Below, piece by piece: positions 50,811-58,950 of a DNA stretch of 64,000 nucleotides. Position 1 is the first letter of the stretch. Each line of letters begins with the position of its first letter. The notes under the pieces were generated by a model that was not told where the DNA came from, ran no database searches, and saw only the letters and a program-made list of their open reading frames with translations. A program made the position numbers and the translations under genes. Location: the NCBI RefSeq assembly GCF_965221945.1, contig NZ_OZ244925.1:992001-1056000 (forward strand). The letters run 5' to 3'. Origin of the DNA: Poriferisodalis sp965221945. Its GTDB lineage: Bacteria > Actinomycetota > Acidimicrobiia > Acidimicrobiales > Poriferisodalaceae.

Positions 50811-51728
50811 TCAGCTGGCGCTGAGAAACTCTTCGTACCGCTCTTCTAGAAGTGCAGAACTGGGCCGCAAGGACCTTCGTCGAGGAACCTCGATGCTGCG
50901 GCCGTGGAGTCCCTGAAGAGCGTGCTTGAGCGTCGGGCCGTCTTCTTCGATGAGCACGTCAGCGCGAACCTCGATTCCGTAGTCAGGGCGCACAGCCATG
51001 AACCGGTTGTCAAAAGCAGCATGATGGATCTTGCACATGGCGATGCCATTTGTGACGACGGGCTCGCCCCCTTGTGCGTCGCCGCGAATATGGGCGGCGT
51101 CGAGAAGCGCGCGATGGCGAAGGCGGCAAAGCGCGCAGCGATTCTCGTAGGCCGTGAGAACTTGTTCACGGAATACGGGCTGATGCAGGCGCTCCCGGAC
51201 AATGCGATCTGCGTATGCCCGCCGGAGGTCGATCACGCGTGCATCGTCAGTTCGAGCCCAGGTATCTCGCTGCTGCTCGTCGAATGCGACCACGAACTGG
51301 AGATCGACAGGCTCTTCGTCGACGAACCAGATGGGAGCAATCGGTAGGTACAACCCCGTAGCAATTCCTTGAAACCAAATCAGCGGAAGATTGGCTTGCA
51401 TCGCACGTCGTAGCGCAACGTTTTCTGGATGGTTGGGATCGGTTCCCCGCCACTTGTAACGCAGGTACCCGTCGGGACCCCTCTCGTCGTCATACGGCCG
51501 CCGATCAAGGTCGACGGAGAAGACTGTCCGAATGCTGATCGCCGCATCTAGTTGTTTTGGCTTGCGAATACCGCGTTGTGGGTCCATGAGGGCGATTCGC
51601 TGGCCATCGATCTCGAATCCGGCGACGTCTTCTCGCCGCACGGGACCGCCAGTGCGATCCTGGACGACACGCAAGAAAGCGAGTGCCGACGCGCGAACTC
51701 GTTCGTCGAAGTCTGCGCTAGCAGTCAT
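50811..51728 (-). CDS. HNH endonuclease with an N-terminal recognition domain
   Basis: A 305-residue protein. The C-terminal third is an HNH/ββα-metal nuclease: the Cys pair CALCRLRHRALLDAAHIRGD and GIAMCKIHHAAFDNRFM supply the zinc Cys and the catalytic His and Asn/His. The first 190 residues (IALMDPQRGIRKPKQLDAAISI, PYDDERGPDGYLRYKWRGTDP, LPLIWFQGIATGLY) resemble the sulfur-binding-domain region of ScoMcrA-type enzymes, which restrict phosphorothioated DNA. That link is by resemblance only. ATG 51728. Confidence 0.75.
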   Translation of the reverse strand: MTASADFDERVRASALAFLRVVQDRTGGPVRREDVAGFEIDGQRIALMDPQRGIRKPKQLDAAISIRTVFSVDLDRRPYDDERGPDGYLRYKWRGTDPNHPENVALRRAMQANLPLIWFQGIATGLYLPIAPIWFVDEEPVDLQFVVAFDEQQRDTWARTDDARVIDLRRAYADRIVRERLHQPVFREQVLTAYENRCALCRLRHRALLDAAHIRGDAQGGEPVVTNGIAMCKIHHAAFDNRFMAVRPDYGIEVRADVLIEEDGPTLKHALQGLHGRSIEVPRRRSLRPSSALLEERYEEFLSAS

Positions 51729-52002
51729 CGCCGACCCGGAGCGCCACGAACGCTGAGCGTAGTTCTGGGGCCGAGAATCAAACACAATTGAGGGGTGGCT
51801 ACTCCACTAGTTGTAATACCCACAGAGGTTGTTGACGCGGCTGGCGGGTGTGCCGCCTATGGCGGTGTGGTGCCTGTGGAGATTGTAGGTGTGCACCCAG
51901 GCTTGGAGTCTGCGGCGCCGGTCGGGTTCTGAGCGGAATTTGTAGTTGTAGAGGAACTCTTCGCTCATGGTTCGGTTGAACCGCTCGATGCTCCTATGTT
52001 TG

Positions 52003-53040
52003 TCAAGGGCGTTTTGGGAGTGCGTGGTAGATCTCTCTGGCGACGTAGCGCTTGAGGCATCTGATGATCTCGCGTTTGGAGAGGCCTTCGGCGGTGCGGC
52101 GGGCGAGGTATGCGCGGGTGGGTTCGTGTCGGCGCAGGCGTGTGATGACGATGAGGTAGATGGCTGAGTTGGCGGCTCGGTCGCCGCTTCGGCTGAGTCG
52201 GTGTCGTCCTGTGGTCTTGCCGCTCGATGCTGGTTGGGGTGCGACGCCGCAGAGCCGGGCGAAAGCGGCTTCGCCGCTGAGTCGGTCGTGGTTGTCTCCG
52301 GCGGTGATGAGCATCTGGGCGGCGATCTCGGTTCCGACGCCGTGCAGCGCGCACAGATCGGGGGCTGCTCGGCTCACGAGCGCGTCGAGCTGGGTGTCGA
52401 GGTCGTCGATTTCGTTGTCGAGCGCTGTCCATCTTTCGGCGAGCGTTCTCAGTGAGGTGACGGTGCTGGCGAGCACGATGTCGGTCTGGACGGCCGGCGG
52501 GGGGAGCTCTCGGCATCGGCGGATCAGGGAGCGCTTCTTGAGGTTGATGAGCTCGTCGCGCAGGCCATCAGGCGCAGTCACGGCTATCGCGTGAATGGCG
52601 TTCATTGCCTTGGTGCGGCTCTTTACCGCGGTGCTGCGGGCGATTCGCAGCACCCGGATCGCCTCGACGTCGCCGTTCTTTGACTTCGGCGTTGCGGTGG
52701 AGGTGCGAGCGAGCACCGAGCGCGCGGCCTGCTCGGCATCGAGAGTGTCCGACTTGCCGCGACGGCGGCGCTGTGACCGATCCGCCGCGTTCACCTCGAC
52801 CACAGCGATGCCGCGTGCTTCGAGGGTGCGCGTAAGCGAAGCCCCGTAGCTGCCGGTTCCTTCGACACCGACAGCGACGACGCGCCCGTGCTGGGTCAAC
52901 CAGGCCGCCAGCTGCTCGTGGCCCGCTGAGGTCGCCGCGAAGCCGCTTCCTGCTATGAAACGGCCGTCGGTTCCAACGACCGCTGCATGATGGGTGTGCT
53001 TGTGGGTGTCGACGCCAGCGATGACTGATCGATCTGTCAT
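52003..53040 (-). CDS. IS110 family transposase (DEDD recombinase)
   Basis: A 345-residue IS110 recombinase starting at ATG 53040. The RuvC-like domain has the first acidic residue in AGVDTHKHTHH, Glu in VEGTGSYG, and D-x-x-x-D in SDTLDAEQAAR. The C-terminal part (LHGVGTEIAAQMLITAGDNHDRLSGEAAFARLCGVAPQPASSGKTTG) carries the helix-hairpin-helix and the active serine. The enzyme looks intact and the element may be active. Confidence 0.92.
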   Translation of the reverse strand: MTDRSVIAGVDTHKHTHHAAVVGTDGRFIAGSGFAATSAGHEQLAAWLTQHGRVVAVGVEGTGSYGASLTRTLEARGIAVVEVNAADRSQRRRRGKSDTLDAEQAARSVLARTSTATPKSKNGDVEAIRVLRIARSTAVKSRTKAMNAIHAIAVTAPDGLRDELINLKKRSLIRRCRELPPPAVQTDIVLASTVTSLRTLAERWTALDNEIDDLDTQLDALVSRAAPDLCALHGVGTEIAAQMLITAGDNHDRLSGEAAFARLCGVAPQPASSGKTTGRHRLSRSGDRAANSAIYLIVITRLRRHEPTRAYLARRTAEGLSKREIIRCLKRYVAREIYHALPKRP

Positions 53041-53263
53041 GCTCTGCTCCTGCTCGTCGTGTGCTGATGGGCACGAGCCGGCTGGGCGGACGGACAAGCC
53101 TGTGACGGGGCTATTGGCCAAGCTCCTATGAGGTCACGGCCGCTCGGCCGGCTGCGCGCGGACGCCACCTCAGCCGGCCGACAGATCGAACGAAAGACAC
53201 GAAGTCAGACTTTTGCCTGGGTCAGACCGGCCTCAATGGCGCCCGCAACCCGATACTCACAGA
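53041..53263 (-). ncRNA. Candidate IS110 bridge RNA region
   Basis: The non-coding end of the IS110 element carries several hairpins, for example arms GCTCGT/ACGAGC at 53052-53078 and a CGGCCG-CT-CGGCCG stem near 53138. It contains GCTCCTATG (53122-53130), which is identical to the other end of the element (51990-51998), and shortly after it CCGCTCG (53140-53146), identical to the left target flank (51981-51987), and AGGTC, complementary to the right flank GACCT. This is what donor and target guide loops would look like. Transcript ends are unknown. Confidence 0.5.
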
Positions 53264-54258
53264 CCTTTCCGTTTGTCTGGGGACGGTAGGGGCGGGTGAG
53301 CCGGTGTTTGGTGCGGTTCTCGCCGAGGGCCTCGGCGAAGGTCTTCGACGTGAAGTTCTTGCCGTTGTCGGTCATCACGGCGTCGATGCCGACGTTGAGC
53401 TTGTCGAACCAGTCCCGACAGCGACGCCAGAACGCCGCTGCGGTGTCGGCCTTCTCGTCGTCGTGCGCCTCGATATAGGCGATCCGGCTGCGGTCGTCCA
53501 CCGCGACGTGCAGATAGGTGTAGCCGAGGCGCCGGCGGCGCTTGGCCTTGGGCGACCCGCGTCCATGGACCCGCCATCCGCCTCCTGGGGGCACCTTGGC
53601 GACCTTCTTCACGTCGATGTGGACCAGCTCGCCCGCATGGGCCTTCTTATAGCGGCGCACCAGCTGCCCGGTGGGCCGATCGATCCAGCTCAGCCGGTTC
53701 AGGCCGTGACGGCACAGAACCCGGTGCACCGTCGAGCCCTCGACCCCCAGTGCCGCCCCGATCCGCGCCGGGCCCCACCGGCGGCGGCGCCGCAGAGCGC
53801 AGATCCGCTTCTCGACCCCCGCAGGCGTGCGTGCCGGCGAGCTGCGAGGCCGGCACGCGCGGTCCTCCAGGCCCGCTGCTCCCTCAGCAGCGAAACGCTT
53901 GACCCACTTGTGCACCGTCTGACGCGAGCAGCCCATCTGCGCCGCCACCGCAGTCGGGGACTGACCCCCCAGCACCCGCTCGACCATCACCAGCCGCGAA
54001 TGCGGCGACAACCTCGGCCGCGGCGCAACCCGCCGAACCGTCCCTGAACTACCGTTGATCACTGAGCCTCCGTTCGCAGTCTGGGATTCCAACAAACCCC
54101 ACACTGCCACGGAGGCTCAACTCATCCCACGACCAGGCCCGTCAACAACGTCCATGGGCATTACAACTAGTGGCTTTGGTGGGAGGACGGGCCAATGGTC
54201 TCGCGCTGGCCAACGACGCGAGAAAGCCAATGAACGGAGCGTGGGAGAGGAACATGTC

Positions 54259-54771
54259 GTGTGGCAGTTGTTGATTCGGGATGTGCCGGATTTTCCGCGG
54301 CCGGGGATCGTCTTCAAGGACATCACACCGTTGCTGGCGGACTCGGCGGGGTTGAGATTGTGCGTCGACGAATTGGCGGCGCCATTCGAGGATCGCAGCA
54401 TTGACCTCGTGGCGGCGCCTGAGGCTCGGGGCTTCGTGATCGGTGCGATGGTGGCGGATCGGCTCGACGCCGGCTTCGTGCCGTTACGCAAGTCGGGCAA
54501 GCTTCCTCGCGAGACCCTGCACGCCGACTACGAACTTGAGTACGGCGCAGAGCGGCTCGAAATGCACACCGACGCCGTCGCCAACCAGGCGAGGGTGCTG
54601 ATCGTCGATGACGTGCTGGCCACCGGCGGCACTGCTGCTGCTTCTGCTCGACTGGTCACGCTTGGCGGCGGCGACCTGGTCGGCTTCTCGTTCGTTCTTG
54701 AACTCGAATTCCTCGGCGGCCGTCGCCAGCTCGGCGAGGCGCACATCGCTGCGGCGATCACCGTCCAGTAG
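54259..54771 (+). CDS. apt: Adenine phosphoribosyltransferase
   Basis: About 170 residues from GTG 54259 (GGGAGAGGA upstream). The N-terminal IRDVPDFPRPGIVFKDITPLL is the Apt signature; the PRPP-binding loop is VLIVDDVLATGGTAAA; AAPEARGFVIGAMVA and GFVPLRKSGKLP form the adenine and flexible-loop sites. It salvages adenine to AMP. The longer frame upstream runs into the IS481 end and is not used. It is the first host gene after the insertion elements. Confidence 0.92.
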   Translation: MWQLLIRDVPDFPRPGIVFKDITPLLADSAGLRLCVDELAAPFEDRSIDLVAAPEARGFVIGAMVADRLDAGFVPLRKSGKLPRETLHADYELEYGAERLEMHTDAVANQARVLIVDDVLATGGTAAASARLVTLGGGDLVGFSFVLELEFLGGRRQLGEAHIAAAITVQ

Positions 54772-54859
54772 CCCACCCGGCAGCCGCAGCCATTACCGTC
54801 CAGTAGCCCACCCGGCAGCCGCAGCCATCACCGTCCCGTAGCGCACCCGACCGCCACAG
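54757..54859. repeat. Three tandem 35-bp repeats at the end of apt
   Basis: Units at 54757, 54792 and 54827 share ATCACCGTCCAGTAGCCCAC followed by CCGGCAGCCGCAGCC. The first two units differ at one base; the third is diverged. The first unit includes the last codons and stop of apt. Probably duplication by slippage; any terminator role is unproved. Confidence 0.7.
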
Positions 54860-54943
54860 ACTCGTACGACCGCGCCGTGGCGTCGGCAAGGCGTCCTCGC
54901 TTACGGTGAACCCGACCGGTTGATCCACGAAGCGAGAGAACCC

Positions 54944-55375
54944 ATGACCACGCCATCACCGAAGATCATGAGCGCCGAGGCTCAGAACTTGGTGCGCAGG
55001 CCGAACTTCGCGCACCTAGCAACCTTGCGTGCGGACGGGTCGCCCAAGCTCGACCCGGTCTGGATCGACCTTGCCGACGAGTCCACCGTGACCATCGCCA
55101 CGGGACAGGACTCGCTGAAGACTCGCAATGTGCTGCGAGACCCGCGTGTCGCCATCTCGATCGTCGACGTCGACAACCCCTACAAAGAGCTCCAGCTGCG
55201 CGGCACCTGCGTGGTAGAGCCCGACTCCGACATGGCAACCCTGGATGCGCTCAGCCACAAGTACACGGGCAAGCCGTTCCCATCGCGAGGCGACGACAGC
55301 GTCGTGCTGCGGATCACCGTCAACCAGTTCCTGTACCAAGACCTGCCCTTCGAGCACACCCCGCCGCTGGGCTGA
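54944..55375 (+). CDS. Pyridoxamine-phosphate-oxidase-like F420/FMN enzyme
   Basis: A 143-residue split-barrel flavoprotein: MSAEAQNLVRRPNFAHLATLRADGSPKLDPVWIDLAD, TIATGQDSLKTRNVLRDPRVAISIVD, LRGTCVVEPD. The pattern fits the TIGR03618-type F420-dependent PPOX family common in actinobacteria. ATG 54944 is favoured over the upstream GTG because of the family start. Confidence 0.85.
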   Translation: MTTPSPKIMSAEAQNLVRRPNFAHLATLRADGSPKLDPVWIDLADESTVTIATGQDSLKTRNVLRDPRVAISIVDVDNPYKELQLRGTCVVEPDSDMATLDALSHKYTGKPFPSRGDDSVVLRITVNQFLYQDLPFEHTPPLG

Positions 55376-55412
55376 CGGCCGCATGATGCCGTTCAGCTCT
55401 GGCCGCCCCGAA

Positions 55413-55454
55413 TTTGCGCAAAAATGCCGCCACAGACGGCAATTCTGCACACAG
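55413..55454. repeat. Palindromic interspersed repeat, copy B
   Basis: This copy reads TTTGCGCAAAAATGCCG at the left and TTCTGCACACAG at the right around a GCCGCCACAGACGGC core, slightly diverged from copies C and D. It lies between the PPOX-like gene and the FAD-monooxygenase gene. Confidence 0.65.
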
Positions 55455-55515
55455 AAAGCGCAACAGCAGCGTTCGGAGATGACGCCTATCGGCGCGGCGG
55501 CTTAGGGTTTCGGCG

Positions 55516-57093
55516 GTGTCCACGACGCTCGCTTGTCGCCAGCACTACGACGCGATCATCGTCGGCGGGGGACCGGTCGCCAGCGTTGCGAGCCTGCATC
55601 TGGCTCGGGCCGGGATGGCGGTGGCGCTGATCGAGGAGTACGGGAACCCGTACCCCTACCCGCGGGCAGTCATGTTCGACGCCTATTCGTGCGCCATCCT
55701 CGCCGAGATCCTGGGGGGCGATTTCGACCGCATCTCGCTCAAGCGGACGCCTGGCGCGGGCTACTACCTCGATCAGGACAAGCTCGACGAGCCGTTCGCT
55801 CAGACCGCGCTCGAGGTCGGCGACACCCGCAACTGGTTCGTCCAACCGCAGGTCGAGGACATCCTCCGCGACGTGATCAGCCGGGCGGACAACATCGACA
55901 CGTTCTATGGCTGGAGCGCCCGCAAGCTGTACACCGAGGGCGAATCGCAGCTCACCATGGAGCAGCTCGCCACCGGCGCGATGCGCGAGCTGAGTTCGAC
56001 CTACCTGCTCGGATGCGACGGCGCCAACAGCTTCGTCCGCAAGCAGGCCGGCGGCAGCCTCTCCCAGCTCGGCGACAACGTCTCGTTCCTGGTGGTCGAC
56101 GCCATCTCGGCCCCCGAGCACCGCCGAGGCGACAACGGGTGCGCCTACCAGATCGTTGACCAGGAGCGGCCCACCACCTACCTACCGATGGGCGTCGAGA
56201 ACTACGTGCGTTGGGAGTTCCGGATCAACCCCGGCGACGACATCTTGGAGATCCAGTCTCCTGAGCGGATCCGGGAGCTCATAGCCCCGTTCTCAGATCC
56301 CGACCACACCGAGCTGCTCCGCCACACCGTCTACAAATTCAACTCGCTCATCGCCAACCGCTGGCGATTCGGCAATGTCTTCCTCTGCGGCGACGCCGCC
56401 CACCAGACCTCGCCGTTCCTGGGCCAGGGCCTCAACATGGGCATCCGCAACACCCGCAATCTGTGCCAGAAGATCGAGCTGGTGGCCGCTGGCGCCGCCC
56501 CGAGTTCGTTGCTCGACCGTTACCAAGCCGAGTGTTTCGAGGACACGAAGGGAACGATCAAAGAAGCGCTCAAGATGGGCAAGCTGCTGTTCAACACCTC
56601 GCCGCCGGCCAACGCCCTGCGAGCGACGATCAGCCGACTGCGACGCGGCAAACCGATCGACATCACCGCTCAGATCGCTCCCACCGCACGCGCCCTCGAC
56701 TTGGCCGACGACGTGCCGCCACGCCTGCGCAAGCTGCTCCCGCGGGTGCGTGTCGAGCCGGACGGCGGCCCTGTGACGTTCCTCACGCTGCTGCACCCCG
56801 AACGGGCCAAGATCATCGCGGACGGACCCCTCGCGGCAGCGGCCTTCGACGGTCTCGACTCGCTGCCCGAGGGGGTCCGCCCCGACCTGTACGCCGCCGT
56901 CGATGCCCCGCACACTCAGACCACGGGGACGGCGCTCGTCATTGGTGACAAACGCCAGCGCACAGCGCTCTTCGGCGGCAGGACGTACGTCGCCATGCTG
57001 GAGAACAGCGTCTTGCTCGGCCGGTTCGCCGACGACGACGAGCGTGCGGTGTGCGATGCCTACCGTGCAGCGTTCCAGCTGACGGCGGCCTGA
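55516..57093 (+). CDS. FAD-dependent aromatic hydroxylase (MhpA/PheA-like)
   Basis: A 525-residue class A flavoprotein monooxygenase starting with GTG. FAD-binding motifs: IIVGGGPVASVASLHLARAG near the N-terminus, the DG motif LGCDGANSFVRKQAG, and GD in VFLCGDAAHQTSPFLGQGLNMGI. A C-terminal thioredoxin-like domain is suggested by the extra 150 residues. It hydroxylates a phenolic ring next to the hydroxyl. It heads a plus-strand run of catabolic genes to 62.8 kb. Confidence 0.88.
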   Translation: MSTTLACRQHYDAIIVGGGPVASVASLHLARAGMAVALIEEYGNPYPYPRAVMFDAYSCAILAEILGGDFDRISLKRTPGAGYYLDQDKLDEPFAQTALEVGDTRNWFVQPQVEDILRDVISRADNIDTFYGWSARKLYTEGESQLTMEQLATGAMRELSSTYLLGCDGANSFVRKQAGGSLSQLGDNVSFLVVDAISAPEHRRGDNGCAYQIVDQERPTTYLPMGVENYVRWEFRINPGDDILEIQSPERIRELIAPFSDPDHTELLRHTVYKFNSLIANRWRFGNVFLCGDAAHQTSPFLGQGLNMGIRNTRNLCQKIELVAAGAAPSSLLDRYQAECFEDTKGTIKEALKMGKLLFNTSPPANALRATISRLRRGKPIDITAQIAPTARALDLADDVPPRLRKLLPRVRVEPDGGPVTFLTLLHPERAKIIADGPLAAAAFDGLDSLPEGVRPDLYAAVDAPHTQTTGTALVIGDKRQRTALFGGRTYVAMLENSVLLGRFADDDERAVCDAYRAAFQLTAA

Positions 57094-57126
57094 ACAGCGA
57101 CGCTGAAGTGCAAGAAGGAGAACGTC

Positions 57127-57948
57127 ATGGACATCGTGCTGACCGGGACGGGCTCACCGTTGCCCGACGCCGACCGTGCCGGGCCGTCGACGTTCGTCAA
57201 GGCGGGCGACACGCACATCCTCGTCGACGCCGGCCGCGGCACGGTCATGCGCATGGCGGGCGGCGGCTCGCTTCCGATCTTCCTGAGTGCTGTGCTGATT
57301 ACCCACTTGCACAGCGACCATGTGTGCGCGCTCAACGACGTGATCACGACCCACTGGATCATGTGCCAGGGCAACGCGACGCTGCAGGTGTACGGCCCGC
57401 ACGGCACAGCACAATTCGTCGAACGTCAGCTGAGAGCGCTTGAAGCCGACATCGGCTATCGCATCGAGCACCACGACGTGCTCGTCAACGCCCCGCAGGT
57501 CGACGTGACCGAGCTGGCGCCAGGCGACTCGTTCGACGTCAACGACGTTCGGATCAGCACCGCGGCCACCGACCATGCGCCCGTGCGGCCCACGCTCGGC
57601 TACCGCATCACCCACGAAGGCGCAGCTGCAGCCGTGGTCGGCGACACTGTGCCGTGCGATGGCGTGGACGAGCTGGCAGCGGGCGCCGATGCCTACGTCC
57701 AGACCGTCATCCGGAGCGACCTCGTCAAGCTGAGCCCCAACGAGATGTTTCTGGACATCCTCGACTACCACTCCGACGTGCAGCAGGCGGCCCAGACCGC
57801 CGCCCGGGCGGGCGCCAAGCGGCTCGTGTTGACGCACATGGTTCCCGCGCCCACCCCCGAGCAGTATCCCGAGTGGATCGAGCTGGCCGCGGCGCACTTC
57901 GACGGCGAAGTGATCATCGGCGACGATCTCACCACCGTCTCACTCTGA
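57127..57948 (+). CDS. MBL-fold hydrolase (ribonuclease Z-like)
   Basis: A 273-residue metallo-beta-lactamase fold protein: zinc motif ITHLHSDHVCALND, further ligands in STAATDHAPVRPTLGYRI, VVGDTVPCDG, and LTHMVPAP. The arrangement is like RNase Z/arylsulfatase-type AtsA enzymes, and its place 33 bases after the hydroxylase suggests hydrolysis of a ring-fission or ester intermediate and not tRNA processing. Confidence 0.85.
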   Translation: MDIVLTGTGSPLPDADRAGPSTFVKAGDTHILVDAGRGTVMRMAGGGSLPIFLSAVLITHLHSDHVCALNDVITTHWIMCQGNATLQVYGPHGTAQFVERQLRALEADIGYRIEHHDVLVNAPQVDVTELAPGDSFDVNDVRISTAATDHAPVRPTLGYRITHEGAAAAVVGDTVPCDGVDELAAGADAYVQTVIRSDLVKLSPNEMFLDILDYHSDVQQAAQTAARAGAKRLVLTHMVPAPTPEQYPEWIELAAAHFDGEVIIGDDLTTVSL

Positions 57949-58002
57949 GCCGCCCAAGACCGACCCCATACACTCGCCGACCCGCCAGTGACAGGAGCCC
58001 CC

Positions 58003-58530
58003 ATGACGCTGACGGCCGATTCCATCCCCGTCGCCTACACGCCCGCAGGCGGTTGGACGCAGTGGCCGCCGCCGGTCCTGGCTCGCTGCACCGAGCCGCT
58101 GTGCGACGGCGCACCGGACATGCGGGGCTTCTGGCAGATCATCGAGGTGACTGAAGGCGGCGCCGCCCAGCCCGACCATCCCGCCCTCGGTCGCGTTCAG
58201 CGCATCGAACAAGCAGGCAACCGGGTGGTGGTGACCGGCGCCAGCATCATCCACGACATGCGCTGCGACGGGACGCTGGAGAACGGCGTGCACGATGTGG
58301 CCGAGTTCGACAAGTCGATCGAGATCCATGTCATCGCCAGCTTCGAGGACGGTGTCCATGTGCTGCGCCCCCAGGGTCTCGACGTCGGCACCGGGCCGAT
58401 CGAGATACGCCGCTGGCGAGACGGCGAGCACCTCATGTGGGACTACGTCGGCTTCACCGCCCGCCTGTGCTGCCTCGCGCCGCCCGACGCCGACCCAGCA
58501 GACGTCTTCGCCGAAATCGACACGGCCTAA
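58003..58530 (+). CDS. Hypothetical protein, 175 residues
   Basis: Starts at ATG 58003 after an AGGAGC site. A soluble, beta-rich sequence with short strands (GFWQIIEVTEGG, IEIHVIASFEDGVHVLRP, LMWDYVGFTARLCCLAP) and several Cys residues, compatible with a lipocalin-like or calycin fold. I do not recognise the family. Neighbours are a MBL hydrolase and a dimethylformamidase-like gene, so a pathway role is possible. Confidence 0.7.
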   Translation: MTLTADSIPVAYTPAGGWTQWPPPVLARCTEPLCDGAPDMRGFWQIIEVTEGGAAQPDHPALGRVQRIEQAGNRVVVTGASIIHDMRCDGTLENGVHDVAEFDKSIEIHVIASFEDGVHVLRPQGLDVGTGPIEIRRWRDGEHLMWDYVGFTARLCCLAPPDADPADVFAEIDTA

Positions 58531-58576
58531 GGGCCGAGCGGATAGGTGACGTCTCGGAAAGTCGCTGTCATGCCTT

Positions 58577-58619
58577 CTGTGTGCAAATGTGCCGTTTGCG
58601 GCGGCATTTCTGCACACAG
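58577..58619. repeat. Palindromic interspersed repeat, copy C
   Basis: A near-perfect 43-bp palindrome: outer arms CTGTGTGCA and TGCACACAG, inner TGCCG and CGGCA. It lies 46 bases after the stop of the hypothetical gene and 16 bases before copy D. Confidence 0.8.
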
Positions 58620-58635
58620 TTGAGACTGAAGCATT

Positions 58636-58678
58636 CTGTGTGCAAATCTGCCGTCTGTGGCGGCATTCTTGCGCAAAG
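58636..58678. repeat. Palindromic interspersed repeat, copy D
   Basis: Same organisation as copy C: CTGTGTGCAAAT at the left, TGCCG and CGGCA in the core, ending TTGCGCAAAG. C and D form a tandem pair, in the same orientation. Confidence 0.8.
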
Positions 58679-58745
58679 TCCAGGCCGTTGGGGCTGCCGG
58701 GCGTCACCGTAGCTGCGTCGAGAAGCGTCTCACTTGTCGAGCATT

Positions 58746-58792
58746 GACATGCCTGTTCATGAGCAATCCATATGCCCATAAGCGGGCATGTC
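58746..58792. promoter_or_regulatory. Inverted repeat upstream of the dimethylformamidase-like operon
   Basis: GACATGCC (58746-58753) and GGCATGTC (58785-58792) are perfect complements 31 bases apart, with an inner GCCC…GGGC pair. The spacing is long for one operator dimer; two sites with DNA looping or an RNA hairpin are possible. The element lies about 160 bases before the start at 58951. Confidence 0.4.
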
Positions 58793-58950
58793 ATGTGCCT
58801 ATTTGTGGACTTTCTGCGGCGATGTCGATATGGCGGGACCAGGCGCGATGCGTTTGACAGATCTGAGCGCGACACGTTTGGCGGATCCGAGCACTCCAGA
58901 GTGCACGACCGGCCACGCCGCTACCGCAACGGGGCAACTACGGTCGCCGC

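Larger units (their letters stand above)
51989..53263 (-). mobile_element. IS110-family element inserted in IS481
   Basis: The boundaries are set by restoring the IS481 frame: a GA dinucleotide (TC on the other strand) is present at both junctions (51987-51988 and 53262-53263), as expected for the 2-bp core of IS110 recombination. The right-hand non-coding part (53041-53263, 223 bp, upstream of the transposase) is long, and the left-hand part is only 14 bp, the form of IS110-group elements that encode a bridge RNA upstream of the transposase. Confidence 0.8.
51807..54062 (-). pseudogene. IS481 transposase gene split by IS110 insertion
   Basis: The N-terminal part (GTG 54062 down to 53264) has the helix-turn-helix (MVERVLGGQSPTAVAAQMGCSRQTVHKWVKRF) and a DDE core: Asp in VHIDVKKV, Asp in DAVMTDNGKNF. 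The C-terminal part (51988-51807) carries the catalytic-Glu region ERFNRTMSEEF and WVHTYNLHRHH. The two join in frame as TNGKV-ERFNRT when the IS110 is removed. Insertion therefore inactivates the gene at its catalytic centre. Confidence 0.85.
51804..54173. mobile_element. IS481-family element, interrupted by an IS110-family element
   Basis: Terminal inverted repeats are visible: CCACTAGTTGTAATACCCAC at 51804 and its near-complement ending CTAGTGG at 54173. The transposase is cut by the IS110 element at 51989-53263. Removing those 1275 bases (425 codons) restores one 326-residue frame. No clear target-site duplication is seen at the outer ends. Confidence 0.85.
58531..58950. other. Non-coding region with palindromic repeats
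   Basis: This 420-base gap holds two copies of the 43-bp palindrome (58577 and 58636) and a further inverted repeat at 58746-58792. No open frame here resembles a protein. The promoter of the dimethylformamidase-like operon probably lies at its right end. Confidence 0.55.

Noticed and set aside
58577..58678. Two palindromic repeats as a CRISPR array
   Set aside because: Only two units, 16-bp spacing, large palindromes, related copies elsewhere and no cas genes.
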